This document shows, one piece after another, positions 7,584 to 16,967 of a DNA stretch of 64,000 nucleotides. The notes under the pieces were generated by a model, which did not search any database, was not told the DNA's origin, and saw only the letters and a list, made by a program, of their open reading frames with translations. The number at the start of each line of letters is the position of its first letter. Within the stretch, counting starts at the first letter, position 1. Source of the DNA: Bacillota bacterium (lineage in GTDB: Bacteria; Bacillota; Clostridia; Acetivibrionales; DSM-1351); NCBI GenBank assembly GCA_023409265.1, contig JAEYHZ010000015.1, positions 80,174 through 144,173 on the forward strand, given 5' to 3'. Position numbers and translations under genes: made by a program.

Positions 7584-8453
7584 ATGAAAACAGTAAACGA
7601 AAGATATGATGAATTAATTGAAAAGATTACCTGGTTTGCTAAAAAAAGAGATGATATTAGAGCTGTAATAATAATGGGTTCCCGCGCAAGAAAGGATGTG
7701 CCTGCAGATGACTGGTCTGATCTGGATATAAGTATTATTACTTCAACTCCAGATTACTATATAGACAATGAAAATTGGATGGGAGATATAAGCGCCTACT
7801 GGCTTACTTTTGTTGAAAAAATTGCTTCAGGTGATGGAATGGAGAGAAGAGTCCTGTTCGAAAATGGACTGGACGTGGATTTTGCCATTATGCCTCTTCA
7901 GGTTATTGAACAAATGAGAATTCATGGTGTTCCTGAAGATGTAAAATACTCATTAATACGCGGCACTAGAATTATTATTGATAAAGATGGTATTTTTGAA
8001 TGGCTTCTGGCTGCTGATCTTAAGCTTGAAACTCCAGTACCGCCTTCAGAAAAGGAGTATATGAATCTGGTAAATGATTTTATTTATCATTTTGTATGGA
8101 CATTAAAGAAGCTTAAAAGAAATGAACTTTGGACTGCCAAAGGTTGCTCGGATAATTATATGAAATGGCAGTTGTTAAGAATGGCCGAGTGGCATGCCCG
8201 TGCTTTAAATGGAAACAGCTACGATACCTGGCATGCCGGAAGATTTATTGAAAAGTGGGCAGACCCAAGAGTGGTTTCCGGGCTTAAAAAAGCTTTTGCT
8301 CATTTTGATTCCGAAGACATAAAAAAGTCATTAAGAGAAACTTACAATCTTTTTAGAATGATGGCAATAGAGGTGGCAGACAAATTGAGTTTCATTTACC
8401 CTGCAGAAAATGAGGAAAAAGTTTTAAAGTGGGCCGAAGATAACCTTATGTAA
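7584..8453 (+). CDS. ANT(6)-like aminoglycoside 6-adenylyltransferase family protein
   Basis: This 289-aa protein has the nucleotidyltransferase active-site motif IIMGSRARKDVPADDWSDLD (about residues 29-48), with the two metal-binding Asp in SDLD, plus a third acidic site in DVDFAIM. The helical C-domain contains TYNLFRMMA, typical of AadE/ANT(6). The length agrees with streptomycin adenylyltransferases. Chromosomal homologues of this type are common in soil clostridia, and their true substrate is often untested. The start ATG follows TGGAGG. Confidence 0.85.
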   Translation: MKTVNERYDELIEKITWFAKKRDDIRAVIIMGSRARKDVPADDWSDLDISIITSTPDYYIDNENWMGDISAYWLTFVEKIASGDGMERRVLFENGLDVDFAIMPLQVIEQMRIHGVPEDVKYSLIRGTRIIIDKDGIFEWLLAADLKLETPVPPSEKEYMNLVNDFIYHFVWTLKKLKRNELWTAKGCSDNYMKWQLLRMAEWHARALNGNSYDTWHAGRFIEKWADPRVVSGLKKAFAHFDSEDIKKSLRETYNLFRMMAIEVADKLSFIYPAENEEKVLKWAEDNLM

Positions 8454-8490
8454 ATTATTGAAATAACTATAAATATCGAGGGGACTTCCA

Positions 8491-9105
8491 ATGGAAAATT
8501 TTAACGAAAAGGCTCTGAACTGGGATAACGAACCCAGGAGACTTGAAAGGGCCAGGGGAGTAGCCGATAATATACGCAACGCTCTTCCTAGTCTGCAACA
8601 TATGAAGGGGTTGGAATATGGCTGCGGAACAGGTTTATTAAGCTTTGAACTTCAGAAAGACTTTTCAGAAATCACTTTGGCAGATAATTCAGAGGGAATG
8701 CTGGACGTAGTCAAACAAAAGATAGCAGTGTCAAATATAAGAAATATGACTCCCAAGCATCTGGATTTAACCAGGTCATCAATGGATGAAAAGTTTGATG
8801 TTATTTATACACTTATGACCCTTCACCATATATTGGATATTGATAAAATAATCAGTGAGTTCCGGAACCTGTTAAATCCCTCAGGTTACTTGTGTATAGC
8901 TGATTTGACCGAAGAGGATGGTACATTTCACGGTCAGGATTTTATCGGGCATAAGGGATTTAAAAGGGAATATCTGATGGGGATTCTAAACAGATTTGGA
9001 TTCAAGGAGTTATGCTGGAAGATATGCTATAATAACTTGAAAAGATGTGAAGATGGAACAGAAAAGAGCTATCCGATATTTCTACTAATAGTTCAAAAAG
9101 AATAA
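8491..9105 (+). CDS. Class I SAM-dependent methyltransferase
   Basis: This 204-aa protein has motif I GLEYGCGTGLLSFEL (about residues 41-55), an acidic residue at the end of strand 2 (LADNSEGML), motif IV FDVIYTLMTLHHI and the post-motif LCIADLTEEDGTFH. It belongs to the Methyltransf_11/25-type group of small-molecule methylases. The substrate is unknown. The start ATG follows GAGGGG. It probably shares the promoter of the preceding nucleotidyltransferase gene, with a 37-nt gap. Confidence 0.85.
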   Translation: MENFNEKALNWDNEPRRLERARGVADNIRNALPSLQHMKGLEYGCGTGLLSFELQKDFSEITLADNSEGMLDVVKQKIAVSNIRNMTPKHLDLTRSSMDEKFDVIYTLMTLHHILDIDKIISEFRNLLNPSGYLCIADLTEEDGTFHGQDFIGHKGFKREYLMGILNRFGFKELCWKICYNNLKRCEDGTEKSYPIFLLIVQKE

Positions 9106-9171
9106 GCGTAATTGTTATGTCGTAAAATCACATTAAGTCAAAATTGAGGATATTAGGTTTCAGGAGGTATT

Positions 9172-9735
9172 ATGTTTTATATTCGGGTGAACGAAGATAT
9201 TGAATTACGGAGCCTTGAAAACAAAAATGCCAAAGAGCTGTATCATTTAATTGATAACAATCGTTTATATTTAAGAGAATGGCTTCCATGGGTAGGGGGC
9301 ACTACAAGTGTGGAAGTTATAAAACAATTTATAAAATCTTCAAAAAAGCAGCAAGCAGATAATAATGGATTTCAGGCGGGCATTTTTTACAAGGGTAAAA
9401 TTGCAGGAATTGCAGGGCTTCATGGTATAGACTGGAGCAATAAGAAAACCTCAATAGGTTATTGGATGGCGGCAGAGTACCAGGGGAATGGTATAATGAC
9501 ACAATGCTGCAAAGCCATTATTAATCATGTTATTAAGGAACTTGGCTTAAACCGGGTTGAAATACGGGCTGCTGAATTTAACAAAAAAAGCAGGGCAGTT
9601 CCTGAAAGGCTTGGATTTACGATGGAGGGCATATCAAGACAGGTTGAATGGCTGTATGATCACTATGCGGACCATGTAATATATGCAATTCTGGCAAAGG
9701 ATTGGGAAATTATTAATCAAAAACAGGAGGAATAG
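9172..9735 (+). CDS. GNAT N-acetyltransferase, RimL/RimJ-like
   Basis: The 187-aa protein begins with ELRSLENKNAKELYHLIDNN and contains WLPWV, the IGYWMAAEYQGNGIMT acetyl-CoA loop (about residues 101-116) and NRVEIRAAEFNKKSRAVPERLGF. This is the standard pattern of ribosomal-protein-serine acetyltransferase-like GNATs. The target could be a ribosomal protein N-terminus or a small molecule. CAGGAGG precedes the ATG. It ends 2 nt before the next small gene, so the pair is an operon. Confidence 0.85.
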   Translation: MFYIRVNEDIELRSLENKNAKELYHLIDNNRLYLREWLPWVGGTTSVEVIKQFIKSSKKQQADNNGFQAGIFYKGKIAGIAGLHGIDWSNKKTSIGYWMAAEYQGNGIMTQCCKAIINHVIKELGLNRVEIRAAEFNKKSRAVPERLGFTMEGISRQVEWLYDHYADHVIYAILAKDWEIINQKQEE

Positions 9736-9737
9736 GA

Positions 9738-10001
9738 ATGGAAGACTGGGACGTGGTAGTGGGAGCATTAGGCTTTACAGTATTACTCGTTACGCCTTAT
9801 ATAATTAACAAACTGATAAAATTCAAACTGGAGATTGCCAGAATAAATGCTGAAACAACTATTAAAGCAGAAGAGATCCGTGCTAAAAATCAGCTGGAAA
9901 TTGAGATGCTTCTTAGGCAGGAAGGCAGAGCAAGAAAGAGTGACTATGATGTAGATGAGGATTATTATGAATCCCCTGACAGAATAAAAAGAAGAGTTTA
10001 A
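9738..10001 (+). CDS. Small membrane-anchored coiled-coil protein, unknown function
   Basis: This 87-aa protein has one N-terminal hydrophobic segment (about residues 7-26). A charged helix rich in Glu, Lys and Arg (about 30-65) could form a coiled coil, and the tail is acidic then basic. No family is recognised. Its tight spacing after the GNAT gene (AGGAGG site inside the upstream stop region) and before the HAD gene supports real translation. Confidence 0.65.
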   Translation: MEDWDVVVGALGFTVLLVTPYIINKLIKFKLEIARINAETTIKAEEIRAKNQLEIEMLLRQEGRARKSDYDVDEDYYESPDRIKRRV

Positions 10002-10018
10002 ATATAAAGGAGATCAGC

Positions 10019-10741
10019 ATGTTGCCAAAAGCAATTTTGTTTGATCTGGACGATACCATTATTTCATTTGATGGAGCAGCTGATACTGCATGGGAGATTA
10101 TCTGTAATTCATTTGTAATGGAGATGAAAACCTCTTTTGATGAAAAGACCCTTCTTGAAAGTGTAAATAACGTAAGAACTTGGTATTGGGGCGATCCAGA
10201 CAGACACAGAGTTGGAAGACTTAATATGATTCAGGCCAGAAGAGACATTGTTAAAATGGCCCTGGAGAATTTGGGATATACCGAAGTAGAAAACGGCAGG
10301 AGGATGGCTGACAATTACAGCAAGCTTCAGGATGAACTAATATGCATGTTTCCTGATTCGCAGGTTACTTTGGAAAAGCTGAAGCACTTGGGAGTCAGAA
10401 TGGCTTTAATAACAAATGGAACCTCTGAAAAGCAAAGAAGCAAAATTGACAGGTTTTGTTTATCCGGCTTTTTTGAGTTTTGTCTTATTGAAGGTGAGGT
10501 AGGCTTTGGAAAGCCGGATGTAAGGGTATTTGAAATAGCGCTCAAAAAACTGGGGTTAAGTGCAAATGAGGTCTGGATGGTTGGAGACAATCTGACCTGG
10601 GATATTGAAGCACCACAGAAACTGGGTATTTTCTCAATATGGAATGATTTTGAAAAAAAAGGGCTTCCGGCTGAATCAACTGTTAGGCCTGATAAGATAA
10701 TAAATTCAATTTCCGAATTAATTGGTGAGGACGTTTTATGA
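10019..10741 (+). CDS. HAD-superfamily hydrolase
   Basis: This 240-aa protein has HAD motif I FDLDDTI (Asp nucleophile at about residue 9), motif II LITNGTS, a Lys in FGKPDVRVFE and motif IV MVGDNLTWDIE. The helical cap between motifs I and II is of the YjjG/Neu5Ac-9-phosphatase type. Likely activity is a phosphatase on a nucleotide or sugar phosphate. AAAGGAG lies before ATG 10019. Its stop codon overlaps the next ATG (ATGA), so translation is coupled. Confidence 0.88.
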   Translation: MLPKAILFDLDDTIISFDGAADTAWEIICNSFVMEMKTSFDEKTLLESVNNVRTWYWGDPDRHRVGRLNMIQARRDIVKMALENLGYTEVENGRRMADNYSKLQDELICMFPDSQVTLEKLKHLGVRMALITNGTSEKQRSKIDRFCLSGFFEFCLIEGEVGFGKPDVRVFEIALKKLGLSANEVWMVGDNLTWDIEAPQKLGIFSIWNDFEKKGLPAESTVRPDKIINSISELIGEDVL

Positions 10742-11364
10742 CAAAAGCAGATGTTAGTGAAAACAGTAAAAGTAAAATTATGGAAACTGACAGGTTGATC
10801 ATAAGGAATTTCAGCGAAGACGACTGGGAAGATCTATATGAGTATTTATCGCAGAAGGAAGTACTCAGGTATGAACCCGGGGGCCCGAGTAGTCAGGAGG
10901 AGTGCAGGCAAATGGCCGCTGACCGTTCAAAGGGTAATAGTTTCTGGGCTGTATGTCTAAAGGAAAATGGTAAAATGATCGGTCACTTATATTTCCAGCA
11001 AACAGAACCTGCTGAATTCCTAACCTGGGAGCTGGGATACATATTTAATCCGTCTTATTACCGGAAAGGCTATGCTACAGAAGCCTCAAAAAGAATAGTT
11101 CGATATGCTTTCGATGAGTTGGGAGCCCACAGAATTGTTGCAATGTGTAACCCTGAAAACACTGCTTCATGGAGGTTAATGGAGCGTCTTCATATGAGAC
11201 GTGAAGGATGTTTCATAAAGAAGGCATTTTTCAGGAGAAACGAAGAGGGGTCCCCGATCTGGCATGATGCCTATGAATATGCTATTTTACATGAGGATTG
11301 GGTTAAATTGGAGAGCAAGCTTCACTTTAATGAAACAGCTATTAATTATGATCAAAGAAGCTAA
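10738..11364 (+). CDS. GNAT N-acetyltransferase
   Basis: This 208-aa protein has METDRLIIRNFSEDDWEDLY as the family-typical strand 1/helix 1, starting about 14 residues in. The acetyl-CoA binding segment ELGYIFNPSYYRKGYATEAS follows at about residues 95-114, then HRIVAMCNPENTASWRLMERL. It is translationally coupled to the HAD hydrolase by a 4-nt overlap. The substrate is unknown. Confidence 0.85.
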   Translation: MTKADVSENSKSKIMETDRLIIRNFSEDDWEDLYEYLSQKEVLRYEPGGPSSQEECRQMAADRSKGNSFWAVCLKENGKMIGHLYFQQTEPAEFLTWELGYIFNPSYYRKGYATEASKRIVRYAFDELGAHRIVAMCNPENTASWRLMERLHMRREGCFIKKAFFRRNEEGSPIWHDAYEYAILHEDWVKLESKLHFNETAINYDQRS

Positions 11365-11394
11365 CATTTACAGTCATGAAGGAGTGGAATTCTT

Positions 11395-11585
11395 GTGAAC
11401 ATTCTTCAATCATCGAGGGAATATTATGAACAAGTTATCAAACACTTGATTGATAATGGGCAAAAGGCATAATTCTCGGCTGTACTGAAATTGGTTTGTT
11501 GGTAAAACCTGAGGATTCGGATGTGCCAACCTTTGATACAACTGTAATACACGCTGTTGAATCAGTTAACTGGGCTTTAGAATAG
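11395..11585 (+). pseudogene. C-terminal fragment of an aspartate/glutamate racemase, frameshifted
   Basis: From GTG 11395 one frame reads 25 codons (EYYEQVIKHLIDNG) to a stop at 11470. A -1 shift at about 11469 continues as IILGCTEIGLLVKPEDSD and runs to TAG 11583-11585. This is the last roughly 60 residues of an Asp/Glu racemase, including the second active-site Cys motif GCTE. The N-terminal two thirds are absent. The intact racemase at 12670 has a different sequence at this point, so the fragment is not a recent copy of it. Confidence 0.75.
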
Positions 11586-11694
11586 AATGAAAGCATAGGT
11601 CGGTTGTAAGTAAATTTTGGTAGTAATCAATTGAAGATTACTACTTTTTAATTTATTACTAATATATAACGATAATGTTAAATGTTAAAAAAAA

Positions 11695-11744
11695 GAACAA
11701 ATGTTCGAAAGTGTATTGTAATATGAATTATTCTGGTATATAAT
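11695..11744 (+). promoter_or_regulatory. Promoter of the MBL-fold gene with upstream GAAC-N4-GTTC palindrome
   Basis: TTGTAA (11716-11721), 17 bp and TATAAT (11739-11744) form a promoter. GAACAAATGTTC (11695-11706) upstream is palindromic and fits the Gram-positive LexA half-site spacing GAAC-N4-GTTC. It also resembles the motif at 7509-7520, so it may instead be a local regulator site. Confidence 0.55.
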
Positions 11745-11790
11745 GGATGAAGCTGGTGAATATGATTAAGGTTAGGAGCATACCCAAAAT

Positions 11791-12432
11791 ATGAAACTTC
11801 GGAAGATTAAAAATAGAGGTGTTTTATTTACATATGATTTTTTTGGTTGGGATTTAAATATATATCTTATAATGGGAAATAAATACAACTTCCTCATTGA
11901 CTCAGGCTTGGGATCCTTATGTATTGAGCCTGTTACGGATTATATCAAGAATCAGTCCAAACCTTTATTTGTTATCAATACTCATTATCACTGGGATCAT
12001 ATTTGGGGAAACAGTTCTTTAAAAACTTGTTCAATAATTTCCCATAAACTTTGCAGAGATATTATTGAACAGCAATGGGAAGTTATGATGAAGAAAAATA
12101 GTCAGTTCTGCTGTGGCAATGTTGAAATTTGCTTACCAAACATGGTTTTTGAAAGTGAAATTTACTTTCCTGAGGAACAAATCAGAATTTTTCATACTCC
12201 AGGGCATACAATTGACGGCATCAGTGTTCTGGATGAACAGGATAAGATATTGCACGCAGGTGACAATATTGGTGATACTCTTGATGAAATCGTCCCCAAT
12301 TTAAATTGTGAACGTGATACTTATATTAATACTTTGATGAAATATAAAGAGTATGATTTTGAGTTATGTCTTTCAGGACATAATGGTATTTTGCAAAAGG
12401 ATGTGCTGGACGTAATATTATCAAAGATTTAA
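11791..12432 (+). CDS. MBL-fold metallo-hydrolase
   Basis: This 213-aa protein has the zinc motif THYHWDH (about residues 65-71), a conserved FHTPGHTIDGI (third His at about 138), HAGDNI (bridging Asp) and a final LSGHNG His. This is the complete metallo-beta-lactamase metal set. The closest type is the small MBL hydrolases (glyoxalase II/teichoic-like) rather than true beta-lactamases. The reaction is unknown. The start ATG is 12 nt from TAGGAG. Confidence 0.85.
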   Translation: MKLRKIKNRGVLFTYDFFGWDLNIYLIMGNKYNFLIDSGLGSLCIEPVTDYIKNQSKPLFVINTHYHWDHIWGNSSLKTCSIISHKLCRDIIEQQWEVMMKKNSQFCCGNVEICLPNMVFESEIYFPEEQIRIFHTPGHTIDGISVLDEQDKILHAGDNIGDTLDEIVPNLNCERDTYINTLMKYKEYDFELCLSGHNGILQKDVLDVILSKI

Positions 12433-12455
12433 AAAGCTACTGTATAGGAGTTTTT

Positions 12456-12527
12456 ATGGAAATCGTTAAAATTACACCTGAAATGGCACAATATGTTGAT
12501 GAGTATTATATGGCTAAATTAATATAA
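12456..12527 (+). CDS. 23-codon ORF, possible gene remnant
   Basis: ATG 12456 sits 6 nt after ATAGGAG and opens a 23-codon frame (MEIVKITPEMAQYVDEYYMA...). The sequence reads like the N-terminus of a larger protein cut off by an early stop. The remainder of the 12433-12669 gap has no recognisable coding sequence. Confidence 0.35.
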   Translation: MEIVKITPEMAQYVDEYYMAKLI

Positions 12528-12669
12528 TAAGGGCAGGTATTCGTCTATGGACACTGACCCTCAGATACTGAAAGGTGAGTAGCACTCCTTAAGTCATTAA
12601 ATTATAAGTAATAACTATTATCAGTTTAAAATATAATTTGAAATATATATAAGGCAGGAGGGGAGTTTT

Positions 12670-13374
12670 ATGAAAGTAGGAATAGTTGGCGGAATAGGTC
12701 CGGAATCCACTGTTGAGTACTACAAGAGTATTATAACCGGGTATCAGAGAAGAATGCGTGATGATAACTATCCGGAAATAGTAATTGACAGCATTAATAT
12801 GAAAGAAATGCTGTCATACGTGGCTAAAAGAGACTGGGAGTCATTAGTTCAAATGCTGATGAAATCTATAAACTCCCTGACTCAGGTTGGAGCAGATTTT
12901 GCGGTAATAGCTTCAAATACACCTCATGTCGTTTTTGACAGAGTTAGGCAAATAGCTAAAATACCTTTACTAAGCATCGTGGAAGAAACTTGTAAGAAAG
13001 CAGAAACTATTAATTGTAAAAGATTGGGATTATTGGGTACAGGCTTTACCATGAGAGAGAACTTTTATCATGATACATTTTTAGCTCATAACATGGAAAT
13101 TGTTTTACCAAATATTGATGAGCAGCAGTACATTCATCAAAAATTATTCAGCGAGATTGAACTGGGTATTGTCAAGAAAGAGACTAAGTATGGTTTGCTT
13201 TCAATAATAGACAGGATGGTTGAAGAGGAATTTATAGACAGCTTGATCCTGGGATGCACCGAATTGCCCTTGATACTGATGGAGGGGGATAGCAGCATTC
13301 CATATTTTAATACAGCTGAAATCCATATAAACAGTATTATTGACAGAATTACATCCTCAAACACATTAAAATAA
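12670..13374 (+). CDS. Aspartate/glutamate racemase family protein
   Basis: This 234-aa protein has VGIVGGIGPESTVEYY at the N-terminus and a first catalytic region FAVIASNTPH, where the family normally has Cys in SNT/CNT. The second catalytic region is LILGCTELPLIL. The first motif here reads ASNTPH with no Cys, as in many aspartate-racemase-like proteins that use Thr or are hydantoin-type enzymes. Two-base catalysis is therefore not assured. GGAGGGGAG precedes the ATG. Confidence 0.8.
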   Translation: MKVGIVGGIGPESTVEYYKSIITGYQRRMRDDNYPEIVIDSINMKEMLSYVAKRDWESLVQMLMKSINSLTQVGADFAVIASNTPHVVFDRVRQIAKIPLLSIVEETCKKAETINCKRLGLLGTGFTMRENFYHDTFLAHNMEIVLPNIDEQQYIHQKLFSEIELGIVKKETKYGLLSIIDRMVEEEFIDSLILGCTELPLILMEGDSSIPYFNTAEIHINSIIDRITSSNTLK

Positions 13375-13402
13375 ATTACAAAAAGGTAAAGCAGGTGAAA
13401 AA

Positions 13403-14107
13403 ATGTTTAGCGTAACCGAAAAATGGAATCCCAAACAGGCACAGTTAAAAGAAATAATATTAAAACCTGATAAATTTGAACAGGCCATCAAGCTATGCCT
13501 TGAAATGCATTGTCTTATACATACTTCAGAAATGTCAGGCTCGGCTCTCGCTACCTATGAGGATCTCATATGGGACGGGCTGACCCCGGAGGTATTTAGG
13601 ACCCAATTAAAGAACTCCGGTTCAACAATAGCATGGAATTTGTGGCATCTTACCAGGATAGAAGATTTGACAGCCAATCTTCTGATTGCCGAAGAAGATC
13701 AATGTATTAACAACAATTGGCTTGAAAAAATAAATGTCTCAATTTGTGATACGGGTAATGCCATGACTGCTCAGGAAATTGCTTCTTTCAGTTCTCAGAT
13801 AAGTATGTTTGAACTTAGAAAATACAGAATTGAGGTTGGCAGAAAAACTCAAAGTATTCTCAATAGTCTGAAACCAGATCAGATGAAGCGGAAAATCAGA
13901 CCTGTTGCAGTAGCTCGGGTCCGGCAGGAAGGCGGTGTTACAGACGCAGAAGAGTCCAGGTGGCTGTTGGATTTCTGGGGTAAAAAGACTGTTGCAGGGA
14001 TATTGCTTATGCCAATAACCCGCCATCAGATAGTACATATAAATGATTCACTGAAAATAAAGAAAAGCCTGGAAAAAAAATTGGTGACAAAGATGAAAAA
14101 GTTATAG
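13403..14107 (+). CDS. DinB-like four-helix protein
   Basis: This 234-aa protein has the DinB/YfiT metal-site pattern: a His in IAWNLWHLTRIED (about residue 83) and HQIVH (about 212-216) near the C-terminus. DinB-superfamily proteins are thiol-dependent transferases or damage-inducible proteins of mostly unknown role. The gene follows the racemase by 28 nt with an AAAGGT-type site and may be cotranscribed with it. Confidence 0.7.
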   Translation: MFSVTEKWNPKQAQLKEIILKPDKFEQAIKLCLEMHCLIHTSEMSGSALATYEDLIWDGLTPEVFRTQLKNSGSTIAWNLWHLTRIEDLTANLLIAEEDQCINNNWLEKINVSICDTGNAMTAQEIASFSSQISMFELRKYRIEVGRKTQSILNSLKPDQMKRKIRPVAVARVRQEGGVTDAEESRWLLDFWGKKTVAGILLMPITRHQIVHINDSLKIKKSLEKKLVTKMKKL

Positions 14108-14151
14108 GGGCGGTTTCTAATTTATTGTGTGAGAAATATCAGGAGAGTAGT

Positions 14152-14526
14152 ATGAGAATATATAAAATCATAGCCTATTATTGCATTATTGTCGGTATAT
14201 CCATGGTATGTATGTGGAGCTTATTACTGGCAACGGACCAGGTTCCCGAAATTGGAACAAAGAATATAAGTATAGCTTTTCATTTATTTTCAGAGTTTGC
14301 CACATCAATTTTATTAATTATTAGTGGTTTTGGGATAATTAAGAAGACAAAATGGTCAGATAAACTGTTTCTGGTTGCCATAGGAGCACTAATATACTCT
14401 ATGCTTAATGCGGTAGGCCTTTACGGGCAGCTCGGTGAAATTCCAATGTTTGTGATGTTCCTTATTTTTCTGGTATTAGCATTTGTTTTCACCGTTATTT
14501 ATTTAAGAAAAAGGGATGTTAGATAA
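14152..14526 (+). CDS. Four-helix membrane protein, unknown function
   Basis: The 124-aa protein has four hydrophobic segments (about residues 5-27, 40-62, 70-92 and 96-117). ATG 14152 has an AGGAGAG site; the TTG at 14125 in the same frame has none. No family is recognised with confidence. It resembles small DUF-type clostridial integral membrane proteins. Confidence 0.65.
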   Translation: MRIYKIIAYYCIIVGISMVCMWSLLLATDQVPEIGTKNISIAFHLFSEFATSILLIISGFGIIKKTKWSDKLFLVAIGALIYSMLNAVGLYGQLGEIPMFVMFLIFLVLAFVFTVIYLRKRDVR

Positions 14527-14546
14527 AGTGATATAAATTTACGGTA

Positions 14547-15349
14547 TTGTCGTTAGTATGGTTATATTATGAACAACAACAAAAAGTATTAAGTGTAAAT
14601 AACCTTTGTAAAACATATATCGTAAACAAAAGACAGAACAATGTCCTTAAAAATATCAATTTTGAGATGTTTGAAGGTGAGTTCACAGCAATTATGGGAC
14701 CTTCGGGTTCTGGTAAGTCTACGTTACTCTATACAGTAAGCGGGATGGATCAACTTACAGCAGGGAAAGTCATATTCTGTGGAAAAGATATAAGCAGCCT
14801 GAGTCCTGATAGAATGTCGGATGTCAGATTGAATGAAATGGGTTTCATATTCCAGCAAATGCATATGTTGAGAAATTTGTCCACTTATGATAATATCATT
14901 GTAGCAGCTTATAATTCTGAAGCGGGGAAAACAAAAGAACAACGCAAAAAGATAAATGAGTACGCAGTTGAGCTGATGAGAAAACTTGAAATTATTGATA
15001 TAGCAGATAATGACATCACAGAAGTATCAGGAGGACAGCTTCAAAGAGCGTGTATCTGCAGGGCGTTGATAAACAGACCAAAAATGTTATTTGCCGATGA
15101 GCCTACAGGTGCGCTTAATTCAAAAACTTCTAATGAGGTAATGGTTGAACTTAATAAAATTAATAGAGATGGAACCACAATCTTGCTTGTAACTCACGAT
15201 GTTAAGGTCCAGCCAAGACGGACAAAGTTCTTTACATAGTTGACGGAAATATTCAGGGAGAGTTACAGTTGGGCAAGTATACCGGCGAAAGTACAGGAAA
15301 AGAACGTGAAAGAAAACTGAGCAGCTGGCTAATGGACATGGGATGGTGA
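14547..15349 (+). pseudogene. BceA-type ABC transporter ATPase, frameshifted
   Basis: The main frame encodes Walker A GPSGSGKST, Q-loop FIFQQMH, signature VSGGQLQRA, Walker B LFADEPTG and the H-loop VTHD. It belongs to the antimicrobial-peptide exporter/sensor type (BceA/SalX/VraD). After VTHDVKV the frame is lost: the expected tail (AKTDKVLYIVDGNIQGE...) continues in another frame from about 15210 to TGA 15349. The 5' end is also abnormal: the only ATG near the start reads MNNNKKY then stop, and joins the main frame only with a shift in an A-run near 14581. No permease gene follows. Confidence 0.8.
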
Positions 15350-15353
15350 TATA

Positions 15354-16951
15354 TGGTTGATCTTTTAATAATAGAGGGTAATATGGAATTTGGAACCATC
15401 CTATGCGATTTTCTTGCAAAGGATGGTTATTCGTTATATTTGGCCAGAAATGGTGAAGAAGGTATGGAATACATAAATAATACCACTGTTAAATTAGTAT
15501 AGCTGGATATAATGCTGCCTGGTTTGGACGGTTTTGGGGTATGTCAGCTCATCAGAGATCAGGGCAATACCCCCATAATTATCATGAGTGCAAGGGTGGA
15601 TAAACAGGATAAGATTGCCGGTCTGGAACTGGGTGCAGATGACTATGTGGAGAAACCCTTTGATATTGACGTGCTGTCCGCTAAAATAGGTGCACAGTTA
15701 AGACGCAGTTATGAGTTTAAAGAAAAGTTAACTGTTATTTCAGATGGTGATATCACCATCGACCTGAATGCAATGGCAGTTTACTTTAAAAAAAATCCTC
15801 TGATAATGACTGCGAAGGAATATGATGTGCTATTGCTGTTTCTTCAAAACAAAGGAAAAACGCTCAGAAAAGAATGGCTCTTTGACAAGGTATGGGGAAC
15901 GGATAGTTTTAAATTTTTTGCGGGCAAAAACGTACCAGGGCTTTTTGAATATACGATTCAACCAATATTCAAAGACCATAAGCTAACCGGATACATACGT
16001 TTTATATATTCCTCTGAAAATCAACCCAACTTATTGAATACGATTATTATTTTGAATATATCTCTTTTAATTATGTCATTAATGATAATCATAACTTTGT
16101 TTTTTATAAAAAATTCGATACTTAAGCCATTTAATGAAATTGTTCAGTTGCCTTATGAATTATCCAAAGGTCATTTTAAGATGGAGATCAAAGAAAGTAA
16201 AAACCGATTTTTCGGAAAATTCCTTTGGGGACTGGATTTGCTGAGGGAAAGTCTTGAAGGCCATAAAAGAAGGGAATTGCAGCTTGAAAAAGAAAAAAAG
16301 ACATTGATATTGTCTATTTCACATGATATTAAGACTCCTTTAAGCACTATAAAACTATACTCCAAAGCTATTTATGACAATTTATATGAATCCGGTGAAG
16401 GCAAGGCAGAGGCTGCAAGACAAATAGAACAAAAGGCCGATCAGATAGAAAGTTTTGTTGAAGAGATTATTGCTACTTCTACTGAAAACCTTCTGGATAT
16501 AATACTCCCCGGAGAATTTTATTTAACTGAGCTTATAAATCGAATTGGTAAAACGTACATGGATAAGTTGAAACTTATCAGAACAGAGTTTTGCATTGAC
16601 CATTTCGAGGATGTTCTTTTAGAAGGAGATATTGAACGGCTGATTGAGGTTTTTGAAAATATCATTGAAAATGCCATAAAGTATGGGGACGGGAAATATA
16701 TTAAGATAACTTTTGCAGATGAGGACTATTGCAAGCTTATAACTGTAACAAATTCCGGGCAGCCATTACCTGGTACCGAATTTATTCACATGTTTGAGAG
16801 CTTTTGGAGGGGAGCCAATTCTCACAATAAAAATGGCAGCGGCTTGGGCCTCTATATCTGTAAAGAAATCATGAAAAAGATGGATGGTGATATTTTTACT
16901 TCAAGTACGAAGGATTCCATGAGTTTGACGGTTGTGGTAAGATATTCCTGA
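15354..16951 (+). pseudogene. Response regulator and sensor kinase remnants fused by deletion (BceR/BceS type)
   Basis: From ATG 15354 an OmpR-type receiver begins, with IEGN in place of the usual acidic pair. It hits an in-frame TAG at 15500-15502 just before LDIMLPG, the phospho-acceptor site. The frame resumes through KPF and a DNA-binding wing up to VWGTDSF. There it runs directly into the middle of a sensor kinase: an extracytoplasmic fragment, one membrane helix, H-box SISHDIKTPLS, N-box NIIENAIKYGDG and G-box GSGLGLYI. The C-terminal part of the regulator and the first kinase helix are missing. An ORF can start inside the receiver at about 15512, but the product would be a truncated chimera. 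Confidence 0.8.
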
Positions 16952-16967
16952 ATAGAAGAATAAAATC

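Noticed and set aside
15512..16951. A 479-aa response regulator-histidine kinase hybrid as a novel protein
   Set aside because: The receiver is interrupted by a stop just upstream, the DNA-binding domain is cut mid-helix and the kinase lacks its first membrane helix. Deletion fusion inside a decayed module is the simpler reading.
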